64,000 bases of DNA, taken from contig JAQFVV010006712.1 in NCBI GenBank assembly GCA_028023455.1, positions 62,001 through 126,000 on the forward strand, in the 5' to 3' direction. The notes below the pieces were generated by a model. That model was given only the letters and a program-made list of their open reading frames with translations. It was not told where the DNA came from and made no database searches. The position numbers and the translations under genes were made by a program. Source of the stretch: Epiperipatus broadwayi (lineage: Eukaryota > Onychophora > Udeonychophora > Euonychophora > Peripatidae). Positions 1-12,174 of the stretch are shown here, in pieces (the stretch's first letter is position 1; the number at the start of each line of letters is the position of its first letter).

Positions 1-2220
1 TAAGATGGCTATGTCCCCTCGGAATAGCCAGCCGCTGCTCCATACCATCAGAAATTATCACACGGATCCCGGAACTGCTGCTGCCGCTGCCAAAATATGA
101 ACATTCCAGATTTTGCTGCTGAATTATAAAACCTGCCGAACATCTACCTGCAAATGCTTCTCCAGAGGTAACCTAAATTAACCCAAGAGCTCTTGTGATC
201 ACTAACTAACATGCTATAGCTATTTAACATTGTTTTCTTATATTTCACAACTTCATTATGTATTTATTTTGTGTGTTTAAATATGCTCAACATTTTGCTC
301 TCTATCCTTGGGTTAATATTTTCTATTTATAAAGCTTTCTTTTATTTTATTATGATAATGTGTCAGAATCGTCTTTGACCGAGTGAACTATTCCCTCTAT
401 TGAAAATAAGACGCCGCTATTAAGGCATATTTTAAATTTATAATTTTCCAATTTTATTGTCTTGCAAATCACTCGTTCGAGGGCGATTCTTTTCTTTAAT
501 GTAACATAATCACATAGTTTAAAATCTACATGTTATTGATTTTAATCTAATATAAGAGTATGTGCGAAGTCAATGATTAAATGTGTCCCCAAATGCATGA
601 TTGCGTATATAAATCTATACTTACTTTTCAAACCCGCAAGCATGCATTTTCCTATTTTAATTACCATGTTCTACTTTCATTAGAAAGTTCATCATTGATG
701 TCGAGAATGTGCGGACCCTCTTAAATGAATTTCGGGGAATTTGATTGGGCATTTCTCTTAATCCAAGTAAAACGCATTTAGTATGTTTTTATATACACTA
801 GTCTCGTATCGCTGGTACATGAATTGGTTGTTGAGACCGCTTTGTTATATTTTTCCAAGGATTCTTTACACGGCAAAGTACGTTCTTTTCGCTTATTGCA
901 AGTTTCCAGGCAGAGGGTGTTCGCCAATGACACCCCTGGGAATTAAACGCAATCGTCACACAGTCGCTAAGTTTCGGCTGTTCGTCAAAATACTTTCCTA
1001 CGGGTTAGCGGCGAGATGCCCTCCGTAATTATTCCGGATCTTCAATATTGTTTCATTTGATATTTATTTTACAAAGCATCCGTGACTTAAACGAGTCACA
1101 CCCTCCAACTTTATAAATTCACTATCAGCAATACTGACCTCCCAATACAAATCTATTATTATTCTCAAATAAATGCTTTGATCCCATTCCCACGTTTGCT
1201 TAGTAAGCTTTAGTCCGTTACTATTCTCGAAATCAATAAATATTTTAGAACATTTAATTTCAAATATTGTCTTAAACTTGTCTATTTACTCAAAGCACCT
1301 CGCACATGTTCCTATCTTGTCAAGCACATTATCGTAACGCTATTAGCCCGAGGAATAGAATATATCACTCTGTTTTAAAACCTTTTTGTCATTACTGAAA
1401 TATAAATGCCAACAATTATTTAATACGCATCCCTGTCTCATATAAGCAGACAGTGGCGTTTTATATATATATATAAATAAATTGTGTGAAATTATTTAAA
1501 ACTAAATTTTGTCTCTTATTTTATTTGATTCCTATCACTGTCTCGGTCTATGTATATATATTTTCTGCATTTCTTTTATAAATCCATAGACGTTAATTAG
1601 CCACCCAAACTTATCTTAGTATAGAGTCTTTTGTTTCTCCCTGACCACCAGGCACCGGTAAAAGGTTATACTAGTTGTAGCATCAGATGCGTTATCACGT
1701 AGGTGGCGCTGTGAAATTTGGACTTTAGATTCGAACTTAGTATATTTAGAAGGCAACCCCTCCTAGAATGTTCAGTTTAGTGTCTGGGGTTTGAATTATG
1801 CAGTGTGTTAGCGAGATAGACAATTCTGACTGTTACAATATATTTACATAACAATCTGAATGTCAAACAGAGATCTTTTCAAGACTTCTTATATAAAGCA
1901 GGGAAGAAGGGAGTACTAATCAACTGGTTAGATAAGAATGAATAAATACACAATAATCTGAAAAATACTTGAAGAATTAGCTATTTTAAATTAAAATATC
2001 AAACCTATATGTTATGATAATTTAGCCTTACATTTAATCCCAGTTCACAGTTATGGAAAGTTCATTTTGTTTTTACCATGAACTCCATTAAATACCTACA
2101 TATATTTATTCTAATAATTGTAATAGTGCTGTAAATAAAGTTACTAAATATTTCAACAATATATTATCTGTCCTAGCAAGTAATTACATGTAACACTAAG
2201 AATATACAAAGATTAAAACA
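1..2220. other. AT-rich flank with two GC-richer patches
   Basis: Positions 1-178 are less AT-rich than their surroundings. They hold a short plus-strand frame starting at the ATG at 5 (MAMSPRNSQPLLHTIRNYHT, continuing to a stop near 106) and a donor-like AGAG|GTAACC at 172-181, so a partial plus-strand exon is possible but unproven. Positions 783-1028 hold an 81-codon frame ending ILSYGLAARCPP with no recognised domain; its local base composition suggests a piece of an unknown repeat. Around 1690-1740 a GGTGGCGCTGT stretch may be another repeat fragment. I see nothing else. Confidence 0.35.
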
Positions 2221-3615
2221 GACAAAACCCTCTATATGTATTGCCATCCAGTGCAAGCCAGAGTAATGAATGGATGCCAGGAGGCTTGTGCATAAAATCC
2301 CCCATCTAGTACCTACTTATCCAATAACCCCAGACTAGTTTCTGGCTTGTGGCCTTTGTTAGTGATGAGCCTTGGATCTGAGAGCACTGCATCTAGATCT
2401 TAGGATCTAATGCAACCCTCCAGCAGCCATCTTTTATCTCTACTTAACTAGAAAACTATGAGATTTAAATTGAAAACACCATAATATTTCCAATCCAAGC
2501 TCATCACCTTATATAGTCATATACATCTGAACTCAGTTCAGTACATATATATTTTAGTGTCATTGGTTCTTTAATAACCATAGCCACCACTATCCTATTA
2601 GGCAGGATTGGCCTTAAGCCAATAAACATCACATGATCACTATTTCTTATGTTTGTTCTTAACTATTATTAAAACATGCAAAACTCTCTATACATATTGC
2701 CACCAGTGCAAGCCAGAGTAATCAATGAATGCCAGAAGACTTGGGCATTAAATTCCCCATCTAGTGCCTACTCATCCAATATCCCTAGCCTAATTTCTGG
2801 CTTGTGGCCTTCATCAGTGAGGAGCCTTGGACTGCACCTAGATCTTAGGATCTAATGCAACCCTCCAGCAGCCAGCTTTTATCTCTATTTAATTACAAAA
2901 CTATGAAACTTAAATTGAAAACACCATATTTTCAATCCAAGCTCATCAACTTATATAGTCATAGAAGTCTGAACTCAGTTTAGTACCTATACATTTTGGT
3001 GTCTTTGGTTTTTTAATAACCATAGCCACCACTATCCTTTTAAGCTGGATTGGCCTTAAGCCAATAAACATCTCATGATTTTATGCACAAGCCTTCTGGC
3101 ATCCATTGCTTATTCTGGCTTGCACTGGGTGGCAATACATATAGAGAGTTTTGCCTGTTTAAATAACAGTTAAGAGCAAGCATAAGAAATAGTGATCATA
3201 TGATGTTTATTGGCTTAAGGCCAATCCTGCCTAATAGGATAGTGGTGGCTAGGGTTATTAAAGAACAAAAGACCCCAAAATGTGTAGGTTCTGAACTCAG
3301 TTCAGACCTATATGACTATAGAAGCTGATGAACTTGGATTGGAAATATTATGATGTTTTCAATTTAAGTCTCATAGTTTTGTAGTTATGTAGAAATAAAA
3401 GATGGCTGCTGAAGGGTTGTATTAGATTCTAAGATCTAGGTGCAGTGCTCTCAGATACAAAGCTCAATCACTGATGAAGGCCACAAGTCAGAAACTAGTC
3501 TGGGGATATTGGATGAATAGGCACTAGATGGGGGATTTTATACATAAGCCTTCTGGCAGCCATTGATTACTCTAGCTTGCACTGAGTGGCAATATGTATG
3601 GAGAGTTTTAATAAG
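2221..3615. repeat. Cluster of hammerhead-bearing ~450-bp repeat, family 1
   Basis: Three copies lie together. Two are in the same direction (about 2221-2670 and 2675-3070), and an opposite-direction copy fills about 3080-3615. All share the blocks GCCAGAGTAAT, GCATAAAATCCCC, TAGATCTTAGGATCTAATGC, CTGAACTCAGTTCAG (itself palindromic), TTGGCCTTAAGCCAATAAAC and CACATGATCAC. No open frame of note is present. Each copy has a hammerhead-like segment, on the minus strand in the first two and on the plus strand in the third. Partial relatives are at 5725-5830, 21350-21990, 24340-24575, 54395-54460 and 59460-60140, so this is a mobile non-coding family. Confidence 0.85.
3471..3500 (+). ncRNA. Hammerhead-like motif in repeat family 1
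   Basis: CTGATGA at 3471-3477 is followed by a short GGC/GTC hairpin with a CACAA loop, GAAA at 3491-3494, and ACTAGTC with C17 at about 3500. ACTAGT is self-complementary, as in the very short helix III of dimer-acting hammerheads of Penelope-like elements. In this copy helix I has lost some pairs and an A opposite A sits at the base of stem II, so this copy is probably decayed. The minus-strand relative at 2817-2794 has a perfect GGC/GCC hairpin. Confidence 0.45.
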
Positions 3616-6600
3616 TTATATACAACATATATATATATTGTAACCCAGTGCTTTTGGCACTTGGTTTTCAATTAGTATTATATATGTTTAAAATTGAAAT
3701 CATTCTTAAAAAAAAATTAAAATAGAAGTAATTATATTTATATAATAAAGTGCATGCAAGTATTCTTGGTTTTTTTTTTCCAGCGTTCTAATATTTAAAG
3801 AAAATTGATACAAATTTCAGCCAATTAATGATTAAAATAATATTATTTTAATACTTCTGATAAATCGATTCATTCAATAAAAATATAATGGTATCTTAAT
3901 TATAATTTACAAATGATTAGTGTTGGTAATTTTTGTTTATTATTTATGACTTTGATTTATTAAACTGGTATGTATTATATTTATATTTCCAATAACCTGA
4001 CGACGTGATTCATGTAGCTAAAAAAATATCGGGCTTGATTCTGTTTTGTTAGTCACTGATCGTCTGCTTTTGAAAATAAAAAAATTGAGGGAATCAGAAG
4101 ACAACAGTACTAAAATTTTTATAAGGATATTATTTTTTAAAATAAACAGTAGTAAACTGATTATATTCTATTAGTTATGTCTACAAGAAAAGGGTAAATA
4201 TATTTTTAAGATATTCGGTTTCTTTGTTTTTCTACAGTCATGAATTTTCTAATTATAAGTCCAGTATTCAAGAGAATTTAAAATATTTAATTTTAAAACT
4301 TAAAATGACAAAGTTAAATCAATTGATAATGGAACCTAGTAATTTATCTAAACTCAGAAAAATGAACATTTTTAAAGTCAAAACAAATTGTTTACTTTTT
4401 CATTTGTATTTAATAATCTTCCTTGTGTATAAAAAGACGAAAAAATTCTAGTAGGAATTAATTGATTATTTAGATGAACTCTCCAAGATTTTGCTCTTTC
4501 ATTTGCATTTTTTTTTTTTTTTAAAAAAAAAACTATTTGAAGTTAAAAGCTAAAACTGTTATACACAGTATTAATTTTGTCATTAAGTTAATTTATAATC
4601 CTTTGGAGAAAGGATCGAAATGCTGAATATTTGGAAAAAAAAATGCACTAGTTAAAATTAATATGTTAAAGTTATAGATATGTATCCTTTAAAATAAGGA
4701 GAAAATAAACGATTGAAAATTAATATGATAAAGTTGTGGAAATGACTTGATAATTTTTCTGAGCATCCTAAACATAAGTTTAATCTTTTATAGAGTGTGT
4801 GCTCTTAAAGAAGTTGTAAGGAATTTTGTATCTACTAATCTTAAATATAACCAGGGTTTAATATTAAAATTTCCGGACAACATACAAATCTTCTTCAATG
4901 TGCTAGCTAACTGATATTATATGTATACTATCATAATATTCATGTTTATCATCTTATTATGATATTTGTCTTTGGTCCCAAATCTTCCTTATCATAATTA
5001 AATTGTGAATTAAGCTTCACTTCCACGGTAGTTTTTTTTTTTTTTGTATATTTTGTGCTACAACTGCTAAAAAAAAAAAATCTTCATTTAAAACAAAAAA
5101 CAAATGTGTTTTTTATTTTAACATTTTATATTTTTTGGACTATGAGTAAAGAAGAAATTTACCTGATCAGATGGCTACACAAGGGAGGCAATCTGCCAAA
5201 GAACTAAGGTTTTTTTTTAAAAAAATGTTTGGTAAGCTTTATTTTTTTAATTTTATAATGTAATGCATAGAGTTTTTGAAATTTACTATGTAATATTTTA
5301 AATAGTTTATGGTAAATAGGTAGACATTACTATCATTTTTTTTAGTAAACTTTATTTTCAATATGAAGTTATACTGATAAAATATATCTAGTTCATGTTC
5401 AGAGATATTAATCTTGCATGTTAAGTATCTAAAATCTATGAGATCTTTTAACAGGTAAAACAGTATTTTTTTTATCAATTTATCAGAAGTAATATGCCGT
5501 AATAGCATTTTTTTTTGTAGAAAAGGTTTCAATAGAAATTTATTTTAATAATTAATTATTTTATTAACAATGATTCTTTATTAATACAACCACTTTATTT
5601 TAATATAAGCTTTTATATTCCTGGCTTAAAGTTCACATTTGATACTGATATATGTGTGTTTTAGTAAATGGTTCAGATATTGATTGGTGTACAAATTGTT
5701 TATGCAGATTTATTATTGATAAACAGAGCAAAACTCTCCATACAGTATTGCCACCTGTTTATCAACAATTAATGTGCTAGTATAGGAAATGTGATCATGT
5801 GTTACACATTTATTATTAATGTATTTTGCTATCTTGCTTAAGTTATAGAAATGGTAGATGCTTAATATTTGTATATTTTGATGTGTATTATGAATCGCGG
5901 CTTGTGGAATGGATATGTTCTTCCCATGGTGCATTATAATTTTTCCATGAGTGAATCATTTTGATATAGTAATATAGTTTGTAGCCACTGTGGCCAAGTC
6001 CCATAGAGATGATTATATTGAATTTATATGCTATTTTTATATATCTAATGTAACTTAATCCTATGAGAGGATTATATATTTGATGGGTGTTCCTTTTCCT
6101 TAAGTGATGAGACAAAGTCCATACCTATATTTTGAGCCTGTGAGATAGGCTGTAAACCACCAATCCATTTAATGAAGTATTTTTTTCTGGAGAGGTTACT
6201 CAGTATTTCTGTCTCATGTAAAGTTAGGATATATTTTCCACCATAGAAGAGATAGATTATAGTGTTCTACTTAATGTTATAACAAGATAGACGTTAGATT
6301 TGAAATATTAGTTCCTCAGGGTGCACTTTGTCTTTGTAGTGCTTTAGTGTTTTGGGATCAATATCTGTATTGTCCTATTTCGCCTTGCTAGCAGTTCACA
6401 AGAAAATCAATTAAAGAGAATTAATTTCAAAATTGCAATATTTTTAAAATGCTTAGTTATTTAAGAAATATTCCAAAACAATGTTTGATTTTTCCTTAGT
6501 AGCTGAGAATTTTCTTCATGGGAATTGTAAGTCATTTATAATAAAATTGTGTGTATGTGACTTCTGATAAATGAGCCGTACCCATTCATAGTTTATTTCT

Positions 6601-7024
6601 AATATCAAACATGTTTCAGTTAACTCGTTAGAATAGAGTTTAACATTTAAATGACGGTGATACTTGAATCCAGTTCATGATAGTTTAATATAATAAATGA
6701 CATTTAGATTCTTTGGTGTACTTCAGATCGTAATAAAAATAGTCAACTAAGAATATAAATAAGGGATGTATTGTGTAGACTCTTTATAAGACTTAAATAG
6801 ATACTGTTATGATTTTTATTTATTTCACATTAACGTTTGATTAATGCAGCTTCTAACATTTTAAATCAGTTAATAATGTACTAGCTGTACATTTCAGTTA
6901 GTTTCCTTAAATTGGAAGTTTAATTCTGAGTTTATTAGAATTATATTCTTATGTTCTGGTAAAGAACAGCTGCAGGCCAAAATATGTGTCTTACATATTT
7001 TTTATTTTATTTTTTTTTATTCTG
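3616..7024. other. AT-rich sequence without a recognised gene
   Basis: The stretch holds poly-A and poly-T runs, short TA tracts and a fragment of repeat family 1 at about 5725-5830 (AAACTCTCCATACAGTATTG and neighbours). The short frames at 4224-4451, 5239-5532, 5713-5934 and 5888-6115 are lysine-, isoleucine- and tyrosine-rich as expected from AT-rich DNA. They show no domain or splice support and I do not call them genes. It is probably intronic or 3' flanking to the minus-strand cyclase gene. Confidence 0.5.
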
Positions 7025-7040
7025 TATTGTTAACAAACTT

Positions 7041-8930
7041 TTTTTTTTCTCAAAGTAACCTTTATTAATAAAAGATTACAAAAATTTTGGGTACACTTAC
7101 CCATTGAGGATTACACAGTGATTCAATGTAACAAGGTCAAATGTACATATGTTCAAAAATAATTACATCCATAAAAATTGCTGTAAATGATTAATGTGTA
7201 TCTGTATGCGGATCCACATGGCCCGGCCATCGAGAGTTAACCATCATCCAATGGTCCCACCTCTGGGGCCTGAAGCCAAGACTCAAATGCTTCATCTGAA
7301 TAGGTGAAGTCCAGCATTGGGCCAACCACCACAACAGGCAGCGAGGCAAAAGACCCAAGTCCACCAGAGGGAACCTGGGACTCCAGTATTTGCTGTTTCA
7401 GGCTCCCTGTTCTATTCACCAAAGTCATAGTCCATTGTTGGGTTCATAAACAAAAAGGTTACCAAAATGTAAGTGAATATCTGTTTTATTGTTTTTTTCA
7501 TCTTTAGAAGAAATTTTGAAACAGTTTTCATTCAATGATAATTGAGATTATCTATCGTTCCGTTTTATGCAAATGGGTGCCATTAGAAAGAGACAAAAGC
7601 TAGCTTAAATAATTCTTGGAATCATTAAAATATTATAAACCTTTTAAAAATAATTTTAAATGAAACCAAATATTTCTAAAAAGAATAGATACTAGAAATC
7701 CTAATTTTATTAATAGAATAAACAGGAAATTCATTTGCACATCAAATCTCATAGAAAACACGGAATATAATATGTTAGCAATGATGGTTTTAAGAATTTT
7801 ATCTTTGCATCAGATTTTAACAGTGTTAAACAAGTTACAATTTATTAATTCGATCTCAATTTTGGAAGTGAACATTATAGAAAATAACCTAAGCTATCAT
7901 CCTGCACAAAAATCAAATTTCTCCGATGATCAGGACAGAAGTTATCACTCCGCTTCCGGTGGATTCCCCCTCCCCCCTAAAAAAAATAAAAAAATTTCAA
8001 ATCAACACAGAACTACAATGAAGTGATTCGTGAGCTAAAAAATAATGATCTAAAGACAAAAATGAGTACAAATGATGTTTTAGACCTAAACAGAAACTTT
8101 GAAGCTACAAATTAATCATACTTTTTAACAATAATTATTGAGAATTTTCCAAAGTTTAACAACAAACTTTCAGATTATACTTGTATCATTCATTAGTAAT
8201 CAAAACCTAAAATTCAATCAAAAGAAGCAGGATCCAACTAGTATCAACAAATAAAAATCATTGTGAACCCTGAAGAACTTTGGTTGGTGGGTTTATCAGC
8301 TGCTGTGAACATTTGCAGACACAGAAGTCTGATGATGATGAAGGGCAGATATTCAGTTCCATTGACCTCAGTGTGCAAAATGATATGGACAAATGATTTA
8401 TTCCCATGGTGTGCAAGTAAATCCGGTTTGATTTCAAGACTACATGAATTAAATGTATTGGTGAGTGTGAGTTTGCACTTACTTTTCCTCAAGTATGGTG
8501 ATAGTGGTCATAAGGGGCTTGGTTCATTTGAGGTGATGGTCGACGATCATTGTCTAGCCTGGGAATACCTGCTGGGAGGGTCAAAGTCACTACCTTCACA
8601 TGGATTTCGCCATGAAGGGCCACTGCAGACATTAGGTGTCTGGATTATGGTGTGGGCTGCTAACAATTTTGCCACTGCCCAGAACATTGCTGGGGGCTAC
8701 ATGGTCAAAGTTGGTGCTATTCCTGCTCTGGTTGGCTGCTGTGTCTTTGATAGGCTGGTTTTGGGCAGTGTCGATCTGGTTCTTTACTTATTGTTCTTAG
8801 TTTTTACCCAAATTGGCTTTCCAATTTTGGGCAGGTAGACCGATTGTGGTCCCTGCTCATTTGGACTGCTAATTGGGAGGCAGAGGTATTCAGAATGGTC
8901 TTGACATGGCTCGGCTGTGGTTCGAGAATC
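7041..8930 (-). pseudogene. Retroposed copy of an unidentified transcript
   Basis: The segment is bounded by a perfect 16-bp direct repeat, TATTGTTAACAAACTT, at 7025-7040 and 8931-8946. On the minus strand its end has AATAAA (7066-7061) followed 12 nt later by a short A run at 7048-7041. Target-site duplication, polyadenylation signal and A tail together are the signature of LINE-mediated retroposition. Near the tail a minus-strand frame (7428-7237) ends LPVVVVGPMLDFTYSDEAFE, then SWLQAPEVGPLDDG and a stop. Farther upstream are broken frames, for example one containing KPDLLAHHGNKSFVHIILHT at 8492-8244. The middle (about 7440-8250) is AT-rich and looks intronic or inserted, so the source RNA may have been incompletely spliced. 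I do not recognise the parent gene. A 191-codon plus-strand frame at 8263-8838 is most likely antisense shadow. Confidence 0.65.
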
Positions 8931-8946
8931 TATTGTTAACAAACTT

Positions 8947-10659
8947 CTAGTATGTTAGTCAATTTTGTGCTGATGCATTTCCTTGATGCAAACTTATGCA
9001 AACCATGTGCTGATTATATTTATATGTTTGCAAAATATTTGCAAAATGTTTTCCTTGAGTCCTCAATTGTTTAAATTCCAGAAATATTAACATACCAGAT
9101 AAACCAATTTGTGCAGAACCTAACATTTCATTTTGATGATAATTATTTTATGAGAATTGCAAATTTCAGTTTAAATGTTTATTTGATAGTGAAACGAATC
9201 TTATTTCTAGTTTTGAATTCTGACTGCATAATGTTCTTAATCCAATTGTTGAAATAATTATTTTAATTATTTTATTGTGTTGTCATGGATGATGGAAGGA
9301 TACAAAAGGTACCCTTGCCTTTTTATTATTCTGACTGATATCCAGGGTAAATGGCTGAATTATTCCAAATTTTATGCAATTATTTTATTTCATTATTAAT
9401 CATATTTATCACTCCCTTAAGTAATTATAGTAGCTGGATGATATGTTGGGACACATTAGCTTTTAAGTGAAGTGAATGGTTACTATAGCCTACCAGAATG
9501 CCAGCCATGTGTGACAACACAATATTGTAGAGTATTTTCCTGAGATAAACAAAAGAACCTTGGGATTATTATCATCATCATTATTCCTTATTTAGGAAGT
9601 TATTAATTATTGTTACTATTATAGTTATGTTGTGGCATAAAAGAGCTTGATTTTCAATTGTACCATAAAAAATGGTATTTATTTTCCTATTACACTGCAA
9701 GAGTAAGTGCATTTCAGGTCATATTGGCAAATAATTTACATTATATATATATATTGACAGTCATTAATGAAAACATAAGAAGATATTATTATTTAAAAGT
9801 GCAAATTCTTATAGCTCAGAGAATGTGTTTTTGATAAAGGGAGAGTGTTATTTTTATCCTAAAATATTAATCAGGATTTATCTCTTTTCCAAAGTTATTT
9901 ATTTTATTGATGATAATTTATTTTATGATTTCAATTTCTTTCTTTATTTTAACTGCATATCTCTGCAGTTAATTTTTTTATAATTAACCGACCACTGAGC
10001 ATAGTCTACATTTTAGTATTATAGATCTATATTCGTTTTGATAAGAGTCTCACAGTAATAGTTATTGATGTTTATTTTACCAGGTTAGCACCAAACTTAG
10101 GGTATGACAGAGATATATTTTATGACATAGATATTTTGTGATAGTTTATGATAGTTATTTGTCGATTCAACATTATTTGGTAAGGTTCGAATATATATAT
10201 ATATATATAATAAAAACAGTCAACACTTAAACAATTCCAATATCCATAACAAGCAACAATCTCAAGCTGGTATCAAGGCAAGCTTTGAATAATGAAGATG
10301 GAATTCCCACTTTTATTTATTGTCCAATATATTTCTATAGACACAAAAGATTGGGATTTGACCACGGAGATATAGAGATTAAAATTATAGATACAAAGAA
10401 ATTTTAAATAAACTTCCTTAAACAGGTAAATACAACCTGTTCTAAATGCAGCCTAATAAGTTGTCAGTTATAGCATTTCAAACTACAATTATAATTTTCA
10501 AATTGCACCCAAAGTATTATGTAAATAATAAGTGTGTTAACAATCAAAGCTTGCGTATTGACCTGTTTGTTGATTGTTGTAGATATAGGAATTGTCCAAG
10601 TGTTGAATGATTTTAATGATTACTTAGAAGCCAATTAGCCTTGAGCATTATTATAATTT
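8947..10659. other. AT-rich sequence without a recognised gene
   Basis: It contains short TA tracts at about 9742-9755 and 10193-10209. Weak inverted similarity links about 10215-10260 and 10540-10610 (the words AACACTTAAACAATTCCAAT and ATTGTCCAAGTGTT), suggesting one more small inverted-repeat element. No coding signal is seen. Confidence 0.4.
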
Positions 10660-11085
10660 ATATATATATATATATATAGGGGGATTTGAACCCAGACTTT
10701 TAAGCTCTCTTCAGCTATCCAATTTATCTCATACAACTGATAAGCATGATGACACAGATGTGAACAGATAAATGATCTTCAATATGTATATTTGATGCTA
10801 AACCAGCACTCATCAGTTGGTCAAAGTTATCATCTTCCATACATATATATAATCAGTCTTCAATCTATATTACAATAGCAAATCTTCAAACTTTAATGGG
10901 CAGGCTTCAATCTAAACCAAACAGTGGACCAACTGATCAGTGCTGGTTGAGCATAAAATACATATATTGGAGATCATTTATCTTTTACATGTGTGTAATC
11001 ATGTGTTTTAGTTCTATGAATTAGATTGGATAGCTGATGGAATTTGAAAAATATGTGTTCAAATCCCCTATAATTACTTCTAAAC
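10660..11085. repeat. Long inverted repeat with tRNA-like ends
   Basis: The left arm (about 10676-10825) and right arm (about 10925-11075) are inverted copies. Shared words include GACCAACTGAT, AGTGCTGGTT and GATCATTTATCT, and the arms are separated by about 100 bp. Each outer end resembles a tRNA: GGATAGCTGATGG (box A-like) and TGTTCAAATCCCC (box B-like) on the plus strand at 11025-11070, and the mirror GGGTTCAAATCC on the minus strand near 10690. A third, single arm is at about 14024-14080. This is probably a tRNA-derived SINE present as a head-to-head pair. Confidence 0.65.
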
Positions 11086-11154
11086 TCCAGAGATATAAAA
11101 TATATCTCCCTTGAAATATTATATATATATATATAATCAAAACTATGATCATAT

Positions 11155-11490
11155 CCAGATGTGATAATCTCTACCAATGCAAAATTAGAGAAGCCATTGA
11201 GATACTTAAAAGGCCAGATTGTATCAATAAGTGAGATGATACATGTAAACTTCCTCCTATTTGGAAAGATTTTTTTAAAAAACATTCCTAAATTTAACAT
11301 TTTTTGCTATTGGTGGAATTTTTTACATTTTATTCAAATCAGTGATTGTAGCGCCTCTAGAACCATCTTTCTACCTTTTATAACTCTGTGGATGGCTTGT
11401 GTGACCAAGTCGAAATGTCAGTATATTAATATTAAAAATTTTTAACATGGATGAACCCGCAAAATATGTATTTTATATATATGCATAATT
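11155..11490 (+). repeat. Dispersed repeat family 3, copy 1
   Basis: The words ATACATGTAAACTTCCTCCT, TTGCTATTGGTGGAATTTT, CAGTGATTGTAGCGCCTCTA, GGATGGCTTGTGTGACCAAG and GATGAACCCGCAAAATATG recur at 35925-36330 and 52225-52495. It includes CTGTGGA at 11386-11392 and GAAA at 11412-11415, the hammerhead-like segment described for the 52402 copy. Here helix III is ATGTC instead of ACGTC. Confidence 0.75.
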
Positions 11491-12054
11491 AAATGTTTAT
11501 ATGGATGGTTATTATAATAATGAATAGAAATGAGAAAATAATATCCATTAAATAGAGATAAATTTTAGCTTTTGCTGTTACTAAGAAAACACATAATAAT
11601 TGCAATAATAAATTAATGTTAAAATAGATGTTGAATATTTGACAAGGGCATAAAACTAAGAGCCAAAAAAGGTTTTTATCTATAATTATTGATATATATT
11701 TTTACATAGCGGTTAATATTTTTATTGTTTACTATCATAATATAATATTGAATAATTTTAATCTGATTAACACATATTGAAACATGTACAATATAAAAAA
11801 TAAAACTGAATCAAATTTGTTTGTTTCTATGTCCTAATATTGATGTTTGTTCTGTAAAATAGGCTTATATTCTTAAGATTATATATTTATTAAACTAAAG
11901 TTATTTGAATCCTTATTGAAATCATTAGAGTTTATAATATGCACAAATATATTCACAATAGTAACCAACATCATATAATAATAATGAAAGTCAAAATATT
12001 TGTCTATTTAGTAGAATTTTAATGCAATTAAAGAATAAAAAAACTGATACTTAC

Positions 12055-12126
12055 ATTGGCTATGTCTGAGCAAACAGAGAATTTAAATGCCCAGTCCAAC
12101 TTTATGCTATCATTATGAACCACATC
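12055..12126 (-). CDS. Receptor guanylate cyclase, kinase-homology exon 3
   Basis: The exon encodes 24 codons: DVVHNDSIKLDWAFKFSV then CSDIAN. It matches the family block D-[IV]-[LV]-x-ND-x-I-x-LDW-x-F-x-x-S-x-x-x-DI that directly follows the KGSxQ hinge motif. Acceptor TTTTAG precedes 12126 and donor AAT|GTAAGT follows 12055, both in phase 0, so it joins exon 16127-16231 without a gap. The next exon should encode the catalytic-loop-like region (usual sequence around HG-x-LKSSNC), but I do not find it between 1 and 12054. It must be beyond the window or too short or divergent for me to see. A DNA transposon lies 48 bp upstream of the acceptor. Confidence 0.93.
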
Positions 12127-12174
12127 CTAAAAGAGATAAATATTAACAATTGATTAATGGATCTGGTAAATATA

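Noticed and set aside
783-1028. 81-codon plus-strand frame
   Set aside because: No domain, no splice or promoter context, and unlike any family I know; kept only as a composition anomaly.
8263-8838. 191-codon plus-strand frame
   Set aside because: It lies antisense inside the retroposed copy, whose tail shows the transcript ran on the minus strand; it has no recognised domain.
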